Position numbers and translations under genes: made by a program | Part shown: positions 32,801 through 42,931 of the stretch, piece by piece | Position numbering within the stretch: the first letter of the stretch is position 1 | How the letters are laid out: every line of letters starts with the position of its first letter | Notes under the pieces: generated by a model | Seen by the model: only the letters and a program-made list of their open reading frames with translations | Told to the model about the DNA's origin: nothing | Databases searched by the model: none | NCBI GenBank assembly: GCA_017545865.1 | Contig: JAFWXO010000024.1 | Coordinates: forward strand, 1 to 48,565 | Direction: 5' to 3' | Length of the DNA stretch: 48,565 nt | Source of the DNA: Clostridia bacterium | GTDB taxonomy: Bacteria; Bacillota; Clostridia; Christensenellales; Borkfalkiaceae

Positions 32801-32837
32801 AAAAGGCGGATTTCACGTTTTGAAATCCGCTTTTTTT
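32801..32837 (+). terminator. Terminator of the tyrS-yigZ-recX unit
   Basis: GCGGATTTCA (32806-32815), CGTTT loop, TGAAATCCGC (32821-32830), T7. Confidence 0.92.
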
Positions 32838-32890
32838 GCGCTTAAAACAATCGGTTTTCACATAAAATTCAAAAAAGTGTGGTAAATCGC

Positions 32891-32919
32891 TTGCTATTAA
32901 ATTGCTATTAATTTATAAT
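32891..32919 (+). promoter_or_regulatory. Promoter of the first giant protein gene
   Basis: TTGCTA (32891-32896), 17 bp, TATAAT (32914-32919). TTGCTATTAA occurs twice in the -35 to -10 interval (32891 and 32902 area), giving a short direct repeat across the promoter. Confidence 0.7.
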
Positions 32920-32971
32920 ATGTTATTATATTATATTGATAAAATTTTTGCATAATTTTGAGAGGTTTATT

Positions 32972-35900
32972 ATGGCAAAATTTAAGTTAAAATTATCAGT
33001 TTTTGCGTTGCTATTTAGCATGCTTGCGCTCTTTTCGGCGTTCTCATTTATAGCGCCGTCAAGCGTTGCAAATGCTGAAACGATGGCGGAGTTTAACTTA
33101 GTTGAAGGCGCAAGTTTGCGCTATCCTAAGGAGTTTGACGAGATTGTAGGCGGTGAAGAAATGCGCTATAAAGGTATTCGCTTTACAACTCGCGTGAACG
33201 GCGTTTGGTTTGAAAAAAATCAAAGTGAAGTTTACGAGTTCGGCACGCTCGTTTTCCCTGCGGACAGGGGCTCGGTTGACGTTTCGCTTTCGGTTAAGGA
33301 AAACAAGAACGGGTTGGATGCGATTAGGTTTATTGCCGACACTCAAGCCGTTAGAGAAAACGGCGGGTACGACGCGTCAATCGTTTACGACTGGCAAACG
33401 GTGAAACAACTTGCAATTTCGGCAAAGATGGTTTCGGCTGACGATCCGCTCATCGATGAAAAAGTTCAAGCGTTGCTTAACAAGCTTTACGTTATGGATT
33501 TAACTGCCGTTTCTTACGTTTTAACGGATAGCGGGGTAACTTATACTTCTTCCTACACGACTAATATGCTTAAAGTTGCCCTTCGCCTTATAAAAGACCC
33601 GTCTTGGAAAGAGGTTGCTTCCGAATATTTAGGTACGGTGAGTGACGTTAAGGCGTATGTTTCCAAAGAAGATAACTTGCTCGTTTTAAACGGCGTTTCC
33701 TACAACGCTTTAGACGTTACTCAAGTTATTTGCGGAAACGAGTTTTTATCTTATACGGTAAATGGTGACGATATTGAGTTTAGCGATGAATTCGTTAACG
33801 CTAATCTCGGCGAGTATTTAGACGTTTGTATTCTTGATAAAAACAACAACGTTTATTACGCTAACGTGTTGTTTGCCGACAAGGCTTTAAAAACCGCTCG
33901 AGACGTTGAGCAAGCGTTTGACTACGGCGACCAAAAAGTTGGCGATAACTTTGGTAGGAAAGACGGGGTTTACGTTTTAGCAAACGATATTGATATGACT
34001 GGCGTTACCATTAACAACAGGATGATAGGCGCAGGTCAAAGCTTTAATTCTTACGTTAGTGACGGCGCGGGCGGTTACGTTTTAGATTCGGTAACTACCA
34101 CCGCTTCAGACGTTGGGTTTGGCGGTGTTTTCGACGGTTTGGGTCATTCTATTTCTAACGTAACCGTTGAGATGGTTAACTTATCGTTAGGTCAACCTAT
34201 CGTTAGTGAAGACGGAACTAAAGCGTATAAAAACGCTCAAGGCAGTGGCTTTTTCGCTAACGTTTTACAAGGCGCTCAAATTAGAAACGTTGCGTTCGTT
34301 AACGTTTACGGCAAGGGCGCTGTAAGTAGCGGTTTAGGTTTGAACGGTCTTATCGGCACTACTTGTTACGGAACTTTAGAAAACGTTTATTTTGATATGA
34401 GCGTTAATAACGTTCACGCTCGTGGACCTTTCGCTCAATATGGCGTAGCAACACACCTTAAAAACGTTGTTGTTAACTATCCAAAAGAAAACTATACCAT
34501 TGAATCTCACCTTGAATCGGCAAAAAAATCCGACGGAACTTATTACGGCACTTACGCTTACGGTTACGGCGCGTTGTCAGGTCACAATAGCCCGATGAGT
34601 AGAAGCGCCAAGTATGAAAACGTTATAGTTGCATCTCCTATGCCCGTCAACCTTTATAAAGGCGCTGGCGGTTACGACGGTATTTCGAGCGTTACTTACG
34701 CTGAAAATGAAACCGAACTTAGAGTTTTATTCAGTTATTCCGAAGGAACTACTATTGCCGACGCTATCCTTGCGGAAAAGAGCATAGCCGAGCAATACAA
34801 AAAAACGTACCAAATTGCAGGTATTCGCCGTTACGACGATTTGGCGGGCGCGGGTAGTGATGCAACTGCTATGCAACCACTTTTAGAAACGGGCTTATTT
34901 AAAATCGTTAACGGTCAACTCGTTTGGCATAATTTAAGAGCGGAAATAACCGTTTCCGACGCCGTTGACTACGATGCCGATAGCGGTAAACTCAACACCA
35001 CCGTCTTTAACGTGAACGACGTTTTGCAAGTTTTCGTTGACGGCGTTGAATTAGCGCGTGACGTTGACTATAAAATAGTTGACGGAGAACTTCAATTTTT
35101 AACGATTCCCGTTAGGACGCATAAAACCACTAACGATCAATCAATGGCTTTCATTATCGCCACGAGTGACGCTATTTACACTTTTGATAACGTTATTTAC
35201 TGGACTATGCTTATATCCGACGGCGCTGAACTTAAATCCGCTCTCGATATAGATTACTCCACCGTTGGCACTAATTACGGTTTTTATAAACTTGTAAACG
35301 ACGTTGATATGACAGGCATATCCTATAATTACACCGCTATGACTACAAAGGTTGTCAACCAAAACTACGAGTTTGGTTTCGCCGGTGTTTTCGACGGTGA
35401 CGGGCACGCTATTAAAAACCCCTATAAATTAACTTACGGTTTGTTCGGCAACTTCTGTACGGGTGGCTCTAACTATCCTTATAACAATTCCGATATCGTT
35501 GTTAAAAACGTTGCTATAACTAACGTAACTTCGATTTCAGGCTCGCCTAACAACGCTACGAACATTACTAAAGGCGTTGTTCTTGGCAGATATTCAAACA
35601 CTAACTTAGCAAAACTCAGAATTGAAAATATTTACGTTACTTTTGCAGACGATAGTCCCGTTAACGGCTTGATAGGTATAGCAACGGGCACGTCGCTTAG
35701 GATGAACAACGTGTTCGTTGATACCGTTGGCAACACCGTTGCGCCCGGTTACAAAATGGCGGGCGTTGAATACGGCGCTACCGTTCAAGGTAAAGCGGTT
35801 GATTTTAACAACAGTTTGTATACCGACGGCGGAACTTTATTCGTTAACAACCGTTTCATCACTCCTAGTAACTCAGGAGTGGATAAAATAAACAACTTTA

Positions 35901-38900
35901 TTTCGCTTGGTAAAACGCCTATCGTATATCAATGGGGCAACGGAGCAAATTACAACAATTATTGGACTTACGATGCGACTAACGGTTGGACGATAAAGAA
36001 TAATTCTATTGCTTTTGCTAACGAATTTTACGTTGGTCTTGCAAGCAATAGGGTAGGTGACGTTCCTATTATGACGGGTATGAAGGCAGGCTTTGCCGAG
36101 ATGGTGGCGGGCAGTAATGCAACGAGCGTTGCAGGTTACGTTTGCACGGGTTGTGGCGAAACCTTCTCTAAAACCGCAGGCGCTTGCGGAAACGCAACTT
36201 GTAACGGAAAATCGCTCACTTACTTTAGCAATCTTTGGACAACGCCCTGGTCTTTCACTTGGACTGTAACTGACACTAAAACTCACGTTAACGCTAAAGA
36301 CGCTTTCGCAGGTATCGTAACCGTGTTCGCAGGCGTTTCTAAGTATGACGGCGTTGAAGAAATGAAGTCCGCTTATCAATCGGATAACACTATTTTCGAT
36401 TCCTTCTTAGGCGATAGCGGAAACGGGCTTTGGGCAGTTAGCGACGGTCAACTCGCTTGGAAAAACTTCATAAGCGAAAAATCAACCGTGAAAGTTAACG
36501 GCTCTGATTTAACTCTTAGCGTTGAACTTGAGTGTGGTGACAATATCTTTATCGAAGCGTTTAACGGCGAAAACAAGATTGAACTTAAATCGGTAACCGC
36601 TTCTAACGATAACGTTGAAGTTTTAAACGACGTTGTTATCGGTAGAAAAATAGGCTCTTCTGAAATTACCGTTAAATACGTTATTTCGGAAGTTGAGTTT
36701 ACCAAAAAGTTTACCGTATACGTCAACCACGCTTACGGCGAGTTGATAGGCGCAATTTTATCAACTTGTACCGAGCCTGGCGCAATTAGCCACTACAAGT
36801 GTTCTTGTTGCGATAAATATTTTGACACAGATTTTAACGAAATTGAAGATATTTCGGTGTTGCCGTCACACGATTACGGCGAGTGGATTTCCGCAGGAAA
36901 CGGCACTCACTATAAAGTTTGTTCGAGAGATAACTCACACGTTATAATTGAAAACTGCTTGGGCGATATCACTTGTACTCAAGGCGCGCATTGTAGCGTT
37001 TGTGGGGCGGACAACGCTCCGCTTGGTCATATCGGCGGAGAAGACACTTGTGAAATAGGCGCAATATGCGAGCGTTGTAACGTTGAATACGGCACTCCGC
37101 TCGGTCATAGTTACACCGTTAAAAACGTAAGCGACGAATACTTATTTACGGGTGCAACTTGTGAAAACAAAGCGGTATACTACTACGCGTGCGCAAACTG
37201 TGAAGGAAAGCACGAAGATTACAAATACGAGCACGGCGAAGCGTTAGGTCATAATTATAGCGTGGAAATAATTTCCGACGAATACTTATTCGCACCTGCA
37301 ACGTGTACGACCAAAGCCGTTTACTACTACGCGTGCGCAAACTGTGAAGGAAAGCACGAAGATTACAAGTTCGAGCACGGTGACGTTTTGGGTCACACGG
37401 GTGGGGAAGATACTTGTGAACTCGGCGCAATATGCTCGCGTTGTAACGTTGAATACGGTACGGCGCTCGGCCACACGGGTGGAAAGGCAAACTGCTCTCA
37501 CTATGCGGTATGTAGCCGTTGTAACGAGCATTACGGAGATTACGGTGACCACGAATACGCTTACGGCTATAACGAGTTAAATCACTGGATTAGATGTTCT
37601 GTTTGTCAAGACGAATCACTTTTCGGCACGCACTCTTACGGCGAGCAAGAACTTATAAAAACGCCCACTTGCGAAGAAGAAGGCGAGATTGCATCCGCTT
37701 GCGTTTGCGGTTATCACACGATAATTTACGTTGATAAACTTAGCCACGAATTCGGCGAATTTATTAGCGGAACTGACGCTACTTGCGTGGCTTCAGGCAC
37801 GATAGGTCACTACGTTTGCGGTACATGTGGTAAGAATTTTGACGAAAACGGCGTGTTGCTTGAAAGCACGGTAGCGCCGATTAAACACAACTTTAAAACT
37901 TTCAATCAACAAATTGCTCCCACTTGCTCGGAAACGGGTAGCAAAGGTTTCTACCATTGTGAAGATTGCGGTAAGTATTTCGACTTTGACTTAAATGAAA
38001 TTTCTTACGACAGCATTTTAATTCCCGCAACGGGCCACCTTGAAAATAGTACGGGTAGATGCGCGTGCGGTGAAGTTTACTTTGACGTTATCGGAGAAGT
38101 TACGATAGATCCGTTAAATTCTTATAGGGCAACGAGCGAATACTTTGAATTTATCTACGCAGGGCATATATACCCCGATCAAAATTCTCACAAATGGGCT
38201 TGGAGAGTAAACCGTTTCTTCGGCGAAAAGGACGATGCTCCCGTTCACGTTAGAATTCCTTCCGTTGTCTATACCGTTGACGGTAAAGAATTAGACGTTA
38301 TTTCAATCGGTAGTTATCTTTTCGACGTGACTGGCGATGTTAGCGGTTACTATTATAGCGAATACGATGCAGAAGGCAATGCAACAAGCGCCAACACTTC
38401 GCCAAAGAACGGCAACGACTCAGCAAAAGCGATACAGTCGGTTATTATTACGAACGGCATTGAATTTATAGGCTCGTCAGCGTTCGGTTCTACTGAAATT
38501 ACTGAACTTATTATCCCCGACAGCGTTCTCGGTGGTTACGGTGTGTTTGAAGGAACGATAAACGGCAGTCTTGCAACGCCGAGTGGCGCGCAGTATAACG
38601 CCGAAAACTACGCGTGGCCGTTAGAAAATATTTGTAGTGGTTGTAACCTTCTTAAAAAAGTCGTTATCGGCAGTGGTGTTGATATAATCGGCGGATATTG
38701 TTTCTACGGGTTGCCAAACCTTGTTGATATAGAGTTCGTTGTTACTGAAAATGCAGACGGAACGAAAGAAGGTGTTAAGGAAATTAGACCGAGAGCGTTT
38801 GGTCAAAACACGAGCGCAACTATCGATCCCACGTCTAACTCACAAGTAGCGGGCAGAATAGTTCTTCCCGAAACGTTAGTTTCCGTTCCCGAAGGCTCGA

Positions 38901-41900
38901 TATTACACGAACAAACGGGCAACAACGTTAGACTTTATAGGCTCTTTAACCCCGACCCCATTTATTTCTTGAACATTACCGAAGAAGAGTATAACGCTCG
39001 CCAAATCCCCGCAATTAAGCGTGATGCTATGGGCTTCCTTATCAAGGGCGAAAACGGTGAGATTTTAGATGCTAACGGCAATGAAATGCAGGTTAGACAC
39101 ACTACTACGACTAACGCTGAAACCGGCGTTGTTTCAAGAAATAAGAATTATTATACTACTTACGGTTACACCGAAGGTTGTTTCGGTCAAGCAAAGATTT
39201 ACTTCAAGGGCGAGTGGGAATACGTTGACGGCGTTCCTATGGCGAACGAAGAATTGATTGTTCCAGAAATTTCTTACGACGTGACTGACGGAACGTTCAA
39301 AGCGTTGAGCAACGGCACGTTGGTAGGGCTCACTGAGCAAGGCAAGGCGTTAACGGAAATAACCGTTCCAAGTAGGGTAAACGGCGTTGCCATAACCAAG
39401 ATCGGCTCTAATGCGTTTAAGGGCGCAAACGCTCTCACAACGCTCACGTTACCGTCAACCGTAACGGAAATTGAAGAGTTTGGCTTAGCGGATCTTAAAG
39501 CGCTTAAATCTTTAACGGTAACTTCCAACTTAGCAAGCGTTGGTAGGTTAGCGCTTAGAAACAGCGTGAACGTTACTAAACTTATCGTTAAATCTCAAAC
39601 TGCAAGCGTTTCCGATATTATCGTTATGGGCACGAGCGAGATTGCAAAAATCTTAAACGGCTTAGGCGATTTCTCGTTGAGCGTTAGTGGAGATAAATAC
39701 GTTGTTACAACGAGCGATGAAGTTTATTTCTTAGATAACCAAAAGTTCGTTTATACGGCGGAAAACAAACTCGTTGCATACCTTGGCGTTGCGAGTGAAA
39801 TCACCGTTTACGACTTTATCGTTGAGATAGGCGATAGAGTGTTTGAAAATAGAAATATCACGAAAATTACTATTCCCAACTCCGTGTTGAGAATAGGCGC
39901 GAACGCGTTTAGAAACACGTTGCTCACGGAAATTAAACTCCCTGAAAATCTTGAATACTTAGGCGAAGGTGCGCTTAGCGGTTCGGCAATTTCTTCGGTT
40001 GTTATTCCAAAAACGCTCACGGCTATTCCAAGGCTTGCGTTTAAAGATTGTTTCAACTTAACTTCAGTTGAACTTGGCGACAATATCGTTGAAATAGGCT
40101 ACGGCGCGTTTATGAACGCCGTTAAACTCGATAGTATTGAACTTCCAAGCGGCGCTCGCAATATCGGTGATTTCGCCTTCTACGGCGCAAGCGCGTTAAG
40201 AAAGGTAAAACTGCCTAAAACGATTGAAAATATCGGGCATTACGCGTTTGCTAATCTCCCGTCGATTTATAAAATCGATTACGATGGTAGCAAGAACGAT
40301 TGGCGCTTAATTTCCATTAAAAACGACTGGAAGAAGGATTCTAACGAGTTTGAAATTAGGTGTGTTGACGGACTTGGCGGATACTTGAACGTTGAACAGT
40401 CCGTTCAACTTGCAATAGGCGAATCGCACGCTATTTGGCATTATATACCAAACGCCGTTGGCGAAATAAAGTGGAGATCTAACAACGAGAACGTTGTTAC
40501 GGTAGATGCAAACGGCAAATTGCTTGCAAAAGACGTTGGCGTTACCGAAGTTGTCGTTTCGTACGGCGATTTGATCGGAATTTGTTACGTTAGCGTTTCG
40601 TACGGCGACTATCTTCCTACCGTTGAGTTTAAAAACGAACTTAACAGTGGCGTTTCGTTTGACGTTGGCTCAACTTACACTTTCAAGCCGTACGTTTCGT
40701 TTAACAGGCTTGCGTTTAACGACGCTAAGTTTAGTTATGAAGTTAGTGACGGCGGTGTTGTTTCCGTTGATGAAAACGGCAAGTTAACCGCAATTAAAAC
40801 AGGCGCTTGTCAAATAACGGTGAAAGCAACTTGGAGAAGTTACAATGCAAGCGAATATTTAACGCTTGAAAAAACGTTTAACTTGAGCGTTGTTGGCAAG
40901 GTTGAGTTTAGGTTAAACGGTAATCTTCCACTTTACACGAGCGTTTACGCGCCCGTTTCGCACAGCCCAAATCAAAACCAAACGGCGTTTAACCCGATGG
41001 TTATAGTTGACGGGGTTGCATTTGTTCCCGAAGTTTTAGTAAACTATCTTGACGGCGCAACCACCGATCATATTCAAGTTGACGTTGCAAACAAAAAACT
41101 TATCGGCTATAAACTTGGCAAAGCGGAAATTATCCTTTCGTATAATGCTTTCGGCTTAACTTTCAAATCAAAATTTATATTTGAAGTGTTGCCAAACGAA
41201 GTTGCGCTTGAAGATGAAATTAAGTTCTCCGCGGAAGACGGTTTTGCGTTTATAAACGGCGAGCAAATGACTTTAGGCGAATATTTAGGCGATCAAATCG
41301 TCAGGGCTGAAAGCCAAGGCGAGCAGTTGTTTATTGACGGTAACGGCGCTGTATTAGGCGTTAACTGGGCAGATTACGCTTTAAGGTCAACAACCATAGT
41401 GGCGTATTCGGAACTTGCAAAATACACGATCCCCGTTTCCGTTGCAAAATGGTATATCAACGAAGAAAGTGATTTCGTTTCGGCGTTAGATCTTGGCTCT
41501 CAAGATTCAAGAGAATTAACCGTTTACGGCTATCACGAACTTATAAACAACGTTGATTTAGTAGGCGTTACCCTTTACAACAACTCAGTTTCAACCGGGA
41601 CTTACGTTTTTGCAGGAACGTTCAACGGCAACGGCTTTGCTATTAAAAATGCAAACTTGAATATGCAACGTTCGAGCAATAAATATATAACCCAAGGCTT
41701 GTTCGGAACGATTGATTATACCGCAACCGTTAAAAACGTTGCCTTTATCAATCTTGAAGGAACGGCTTCTAATGGGGCGGACGTTGGCTTGAACTCACCG
41801 CTAGCATACCTTGTTTACGGCAAGATAGAAAACGTTCACGTTCAAATCGGCAAAAACAACTATAACAACCGTGGCGCGATTGCGAACTACCGCTCGTCTG

Positions 41901-42400
41901 CCGTGATTAGGAACTTTGTTGTTTACGAAGAGCGAGAAGAAGATTACGAGTTTAGTTACGAGCAAGTTATCGTTGGCGCAACTTGTCAATACGCGTGGGG
42001 TTACGGCTCGCTTGGTGGCTCGATAGGTGAATTAAAGTCGGCAAGCGTTGAAAACGTTTTCGTTATCTCTAAAAACCCCCTTCACTTATCAACGAGTGGT
42101 GGCGGCGCGTCATGCTTAGAAAATCAAACGGGAACGTTCACTTACGGCGAAAATGAAACTGAGGTTTGGTTTGAGTTTGCAGTTTGGTCGCAAGGCAATA
42201 ATCCTATATTAAACCCGACCGTTCAAAACACTTTGGGCAACAAAACCGCAGTTGTAGAAAACGTTCGCCGTTACGATAGTTTTGGCGATATGGCTCTTGA
42301 TACGAGCGATAGAAACGTTGAAAAAACGCAAGCCCTTTTAGATACCGGCTTGTGGATAAAGAACGCAAGCGGAGAAATCGTTTGGAACTCCGTTCAGTAA
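32972..42400 (+). CDS. Giant secreted multidomain protein (BspA-like repeats, Cys-rich repeats, Ig-like domains)
   Basis: A 3142-residue exported protein with a signal peptide (about 35 residues, ending SVANA). Modules in order: N-terminal domain (about 40-210) shared with the next giant gene; beta-helix-like modules A (about 307-655) and B (about 656-1166, ending in a four-cysteine motif near 1053-1073); an Ig-like domain (about 1168-1255); cysteine-rich repeats (about 1255-1703); a BspA-like leucine-rich region (about 1705-2466, closing IDYDGSKNDWRLI); Big_2-type Ig-like domains (about 2470-2743); and a second beta-helix-like module to the C-terminus. No LPXTG or membrane anchor is seen, so attachment is unclear. 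GAGAGG precedes the ATG at 32972, chosen over 32936. Role unknown, probably adhesion or matrix binding. Confidence 0.88.
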   Translation: MAKFKLKLSVFALLFSMLALFSAFSFIAPSSVANAETMAEFNLVEGASLRYPKEFDEIVGGEEMRYKGIRFTTRVNGVWFEKNQSEVYEFGTLVFPADRGSVDVSLSVKENKNGLDAIRFIADTQAVRENGGYDASIVYDWQTVKQLAISAKMVSADDPLIDEKVQALLNKLYVMDLTAVSYVLTDSGVTYTSSYTTNMLKVALRLIKDPSWKEVASEYLGTVSDVKAYVSKEDNLLVLNGVSYNALDVTQVICGNEFLSYTVNGDDIEFSDEFVNANLGEYLDVCILDKNNNVYYANVLFADKALKTARDVEQAFDYGDQKVGDNFGRKDGVYVLANDIDMTGVTINNRMIGAGQSFNSYVSDGAGGYVLDSVTTTASDVGFGGVFDGLGHSISNVTVEMVNLSLGQPIVSEDGTKAYKNAQGSGFFANVLQGAQIRNVAFVNVYGKGAVSSGLGLNGLIGTTCYGTLENVYFDMSVNNVHARGPFAQYGVATHLKNVVVNYPKENYTIESHLESAKKSDGTYYGTYAYGYGALSGHNSPMSRSAKYENVIVASPMPVNLYKGAGGYDGISSVTYAENETELRVLFSYSEGTTIADAILAEKSIAEQYKKTYQIAGIRRYDDLAGAGSDATAMQPLLETGLFKIVNGQLVWHNLRAEITVSDAVDYDADSGKLNTTVFNVNDVLQVFVDGVELARDVDYKIVDGELQFLTIPVRTHKTTNDQSMAFIIATSDAIYTFDNVIYWTMLISDGAELKSALDIDYSTVGTNYGFYKLVNDVDMTGISYNYTAMTTKVVNQNYEFGFAGVFDGDGHAIKNPYKLTYGLFGNFCTGGSNYPYNNSDIVVKNVAITNVTSISGSPNNATNITKGVVLGRYSNTNLAKLRIENIYVTFADDSPVNGLIGIATGTSLRMNNVFVDTVGNTVAPGYKMAGVEYGATVQGKAVDFNNSLYTDGGTLFVNNRFITPSNSGVDKINNFISLGKTPIVYQWGNGANYNNYWTYDATNGWTIKNNSIAFANEFYVGLASNRVGDVPIMTGMKAGFAEMVAGSNATSVAGYVCTGCGETFSKTAGACGNATCNGKSLTYFSNLWTTPWSFTWTVTDTKTHVNAKDAFAGIVTVFAGVSKYDGVEEMKSAYQSDNTIFDSFLGDSGNGLWAVSDGQLAWKNFISEKSTVKVNGSDLTLSVELECGDNIFIEAFNGENKIELKSVTASNDNVEVLNDVVIGRKIGSSEITVKYVISEVEFTKKFTVYVNHAYGELIGAILSTCTEPGAISHYKCSCCDKYFDTDFNEIEDISVLPSHDYGEWISAGNGTHYKVCSRDNSHVIIENCLGDITCTQGAHCSVCGADNAPLGHIGGEDTCEIGAICERCNVEYGTPLGHSYTVKNVSDEYLFTGATCENKAVYYYACANCEGKHEDYKYEHGEALGHNYSVEIISDEYLFAPATCTTKAVYYYACANCEGKHEDYKFEHGDVLGHTGGEDTCELGAICSRCNVEYGTALGHTGGKANCSHYAVCSRCNEHYGDYGDHEYAYGYNELNHWIRCSVCQDESLFGTHSYGEQELIKTPTCEEEGEIASACVCGYHTIIYVDKLSHEFGEFISGTDATCVASGTIGHYVCGTCGKNFDENGVLLESTVAPIKHNFKTFNQQIAPTCSETGSKGFYHCEDCGKYFDFDLNEISYDSILIPATGHLENSTGRCACGEVYFDVIGEVTIDPLNSYRATSEYFEFIYAGHIYPDQNSHKWAWRVNRFFGEKDDAPVHVRIPSVVYTVDGKELDVISIGSYLFDVTGDVSGYYYSEYDAEGNATSANTSPKNGNDSAKAIQSVIITNGIEFIGSSAFGSTEITELIIPDSVLGGYGVFEGTINGSLATPSGAQYNAENYAWPLENICSGCNLLKKVVIGSGVDIIGGYCFYGLPNLVDIEFVVTENADGTKEGVKEIRPRAFGQNTSATIDPTSNSQVAGRIVLPETLVSVPEGSILHEQTGNNVRLYRLFNPDPIYFLNITEEEYNARQIPAIKRDAMGFLIKGENGEILDANGNEMQVRHTTTTNAETGVVSRNKNYYTTYGYTEGCFGQAKIYFKGEWEYVDGVPMANEELIVPEISYDVTDGTFKALSNGTLVGLTEQGKALTEITVPSRVNGVAITKIGSNAFKGANALTTLTLPSTVTEIEEFGLADLKALKSLTVTSNLASVGRLALRNSVNVTKLIVKSQTASVSDIIVMGTSEIAKILNGLGDFSLSVSGDKYVVTTSDEVYFLDNQKFVYTAENKLVAYLGVASEITVYDFIVEIGDRVFENRNITKITIPNSVLRIGANAFRNTLLTEIKLPENLEYLGEGALSGSAISSVVIPKTLTAIPRLAFKDCFNLTSVELGDNIVEIGYGAFMNAVKLDSIELPSGARNIGDFAFYGASALRKVKLPKTIENIGHYAFANLPSIYKIDYDGSKNDWRLISIKNDWKKDSNEFEIRCVDGLGGYLNVEQSVQLAIGESHAIWHYIPNAVGEIKWRSNNENVVTVDANGKLLAKDVGVTEVVVSYGDLIGICYVSVSYGDYLPTVEFKNELNSGVSFDVGSTYTFKPYVSFNRLAFNDAKFSYEVSDGGVVSVDENGKLTAIKTGACQITVKATWRSYNASEYLTLEKTFNLSVVGKVEFRLNGNLPLYTSVYAPVSHSPNQNQTAFNPMVIVDGVAFVPEVLVNYLDGATTDHIQVDVANKKLIGYKLGKAEIILSYNAFGLTFKSKFIFEVLPNEVALEDEIKFSAEDGFAFINGEQMTLGEYLGDQIVRAESQGEQLFIDGNGAVLGVNWADYALRSTTIVAYSELAKYTIPVSVAKWYINEESDFVSALDLGSQDSRELTVYGYHELINNVDLVGVTLYNNSVSTGTYVFAGTFNGNGFAIKNANLNMQRSSNKYITQGLFGTIDYTATVKNVAFINLEGTASNGADVGLNSPLAYLVYGKIENVHVQIGKNNYNNRGAIANYRSSAVIRNFVVYEEREEDYEFSYEQVIVGATCQYAWGYGSLGGSIGELKSASVENVFVISKNPLHLSTSGGGASCLENQTGTFTYGENETEVWFEFAVWSQGNNPILNPTVQNTLGNKTAVVENVRRYDSFGDMALDTSDRNVEKTQALLDTGLWIKNASGEIVWNSVQ
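37178..37368 (+). repeat. Internal 144-bp-period coding repeat in the Cys-rich region
   Basis: A 47-nt stretch starting TACTACTACGCGTGCGCAAA at 37178 recurs exactly at 37322, 144 bp (48 codons) later. It marks recent duplication of one Cys-rich unit (YYYACANCEGKHEDYK). Confidence 0.9.
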
Positions 42401-42414
42401 GTTAATTTAATAAA

Positions 42415-42450
42415 AAGCCCGTTGGCAAGTTTGCCAGCGGGTTTTGTTTT
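42415..42450 (+). terminator. Terminator of the first giant protein gene
   Basis: CCCGTTGGCA (42418-42427), AGTT loop, TGCCAGCGGG (42432-42441), then a T-rich run. It is similar to the hairpins at 22940 and 24171. Confidence 0.85.
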
Positions 42451-42567
42451 TTCGTAAATTTTTTTTAATTTTAGCGTCAACCGTAAAATCGCCGATAAAA
42501 CAATGGGTTTTGCAACAAAAACGGGCAACCGTTATTGCAAAATCGTTAAAAACAGGAAATTTTGGTA

Positions 42568-42596
42568 TTGACAAGCGCGAATTTATAATATAAAAT
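42568..42596 (+). promoter_or_regulatory. Promoter of the 43-aa peptide / second giant gene
   Basis: TTGACA (42568-42573), 17 bp, TAAAAT (42591-42596). A TATAAT at 42584 is nearer but badly spaced. Confidence 0.7.
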
Positions 42597-42665
42597 AATA
42601 ACGCATACGTGTATTTATGCGCGTTGCACGTTAAAAACTCAAATTGTATCACGGCATAAAATTTT

Positions 42666-42701
42666 GACACCGCGGTGTCGTTTTGTTTCCGAAAACAAAA
42701 C
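42666..42701 (+). promoter_or_regulatory. Two tandem hairpins in the leader
   Basis: GACAC CGCG GTGTC is a perfect 14-bp palindrome. It is directly followed by GTTTTGTTT, CCGA, AAACAAAAC. The T-rich strand after the first hairpin resembles an intrinsic terminator that the second pairing could cover, so attenuation is possible. Confidence 0.45.
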
Positions 42702-42788
42702 ACGCATCGTTTATTTGAAACTCCTATGCTATTAAACTTAAAGGGTGTTAAAAACTAAGCCAAACACGTTAAAATTTTGGAGGTTTGT

Positions 42789-42920
42789 ATGAAGAAATTT
42801 TATCTTGCACCGTCAATCGTCGTTGTAAAATACGATATGGTTGACATAGTAACCACTTCCACAACGGAAGATTACGCTCACGTTAAAGAGTCTTGGCTCG
42901 ATAGCAGTTGGCTTAACTAA
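42789..42920 (+). CDS. 43-aa peptide of unknown function upstream of the second giant gene
   Basis: ATG at 42789 with TTGGAGG 6 nt before it; stop at 42918. The peptide starts MKKFYLAPSIVVVKYDMVDI and ends ESWLDSSWLN. The middle, TTSTTEDYAHVK, has five Thr/Ser residues in a row of six and no Cys. It has no clear signal peptide. The layout (Lys-rich start, P-x-I-x-V, then an acidic D-x-V/I followed by Thr/Ser) is that of short peptides seen in gut anaerobes and also resembles some peptide precursors. No modifying enzyme is nearby. It is likely cotranscribed with the giant gene 11 nt downstream. Function unknown. Confidence 0.7.
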   Translation: MKKFYLAPSIVVVKYDMVDIVTTSTTEDYAHVKESWLDSSWLN

Positions 42921-42931
42921 GGGGGTAGAGT

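Larger units (their letters stand above)
42451..42788 (+). other. Gene-free leader region before the 43-aa peptide
   Basis: 338 nt without a convincing gene. It holds a promoter (42568-42596) and a leader of about 186 nt with two adjacent hairpins (42666-42701). A ribosome site TTGGAGG lies at its end. The ATG at 42726 opens a 10-codon frame with no ribosome site and is not supported. Confidence 0.7.

Noticed and set aside
35873-36379. 168-codon antisense frame inside the first giant gene
   Set aside because: It is a shadow of the strongly biased codons of the giant gene, lacks a ribosome site and has no recognisable domain.
42407-42703. 98-codon minus-strand frame opposite the 43-aa peptide leader
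   Set aside because: It crosses the terminator hairpin of the giant gene and the leader hairpins, has no ribosome site, and its composition reads as chance.
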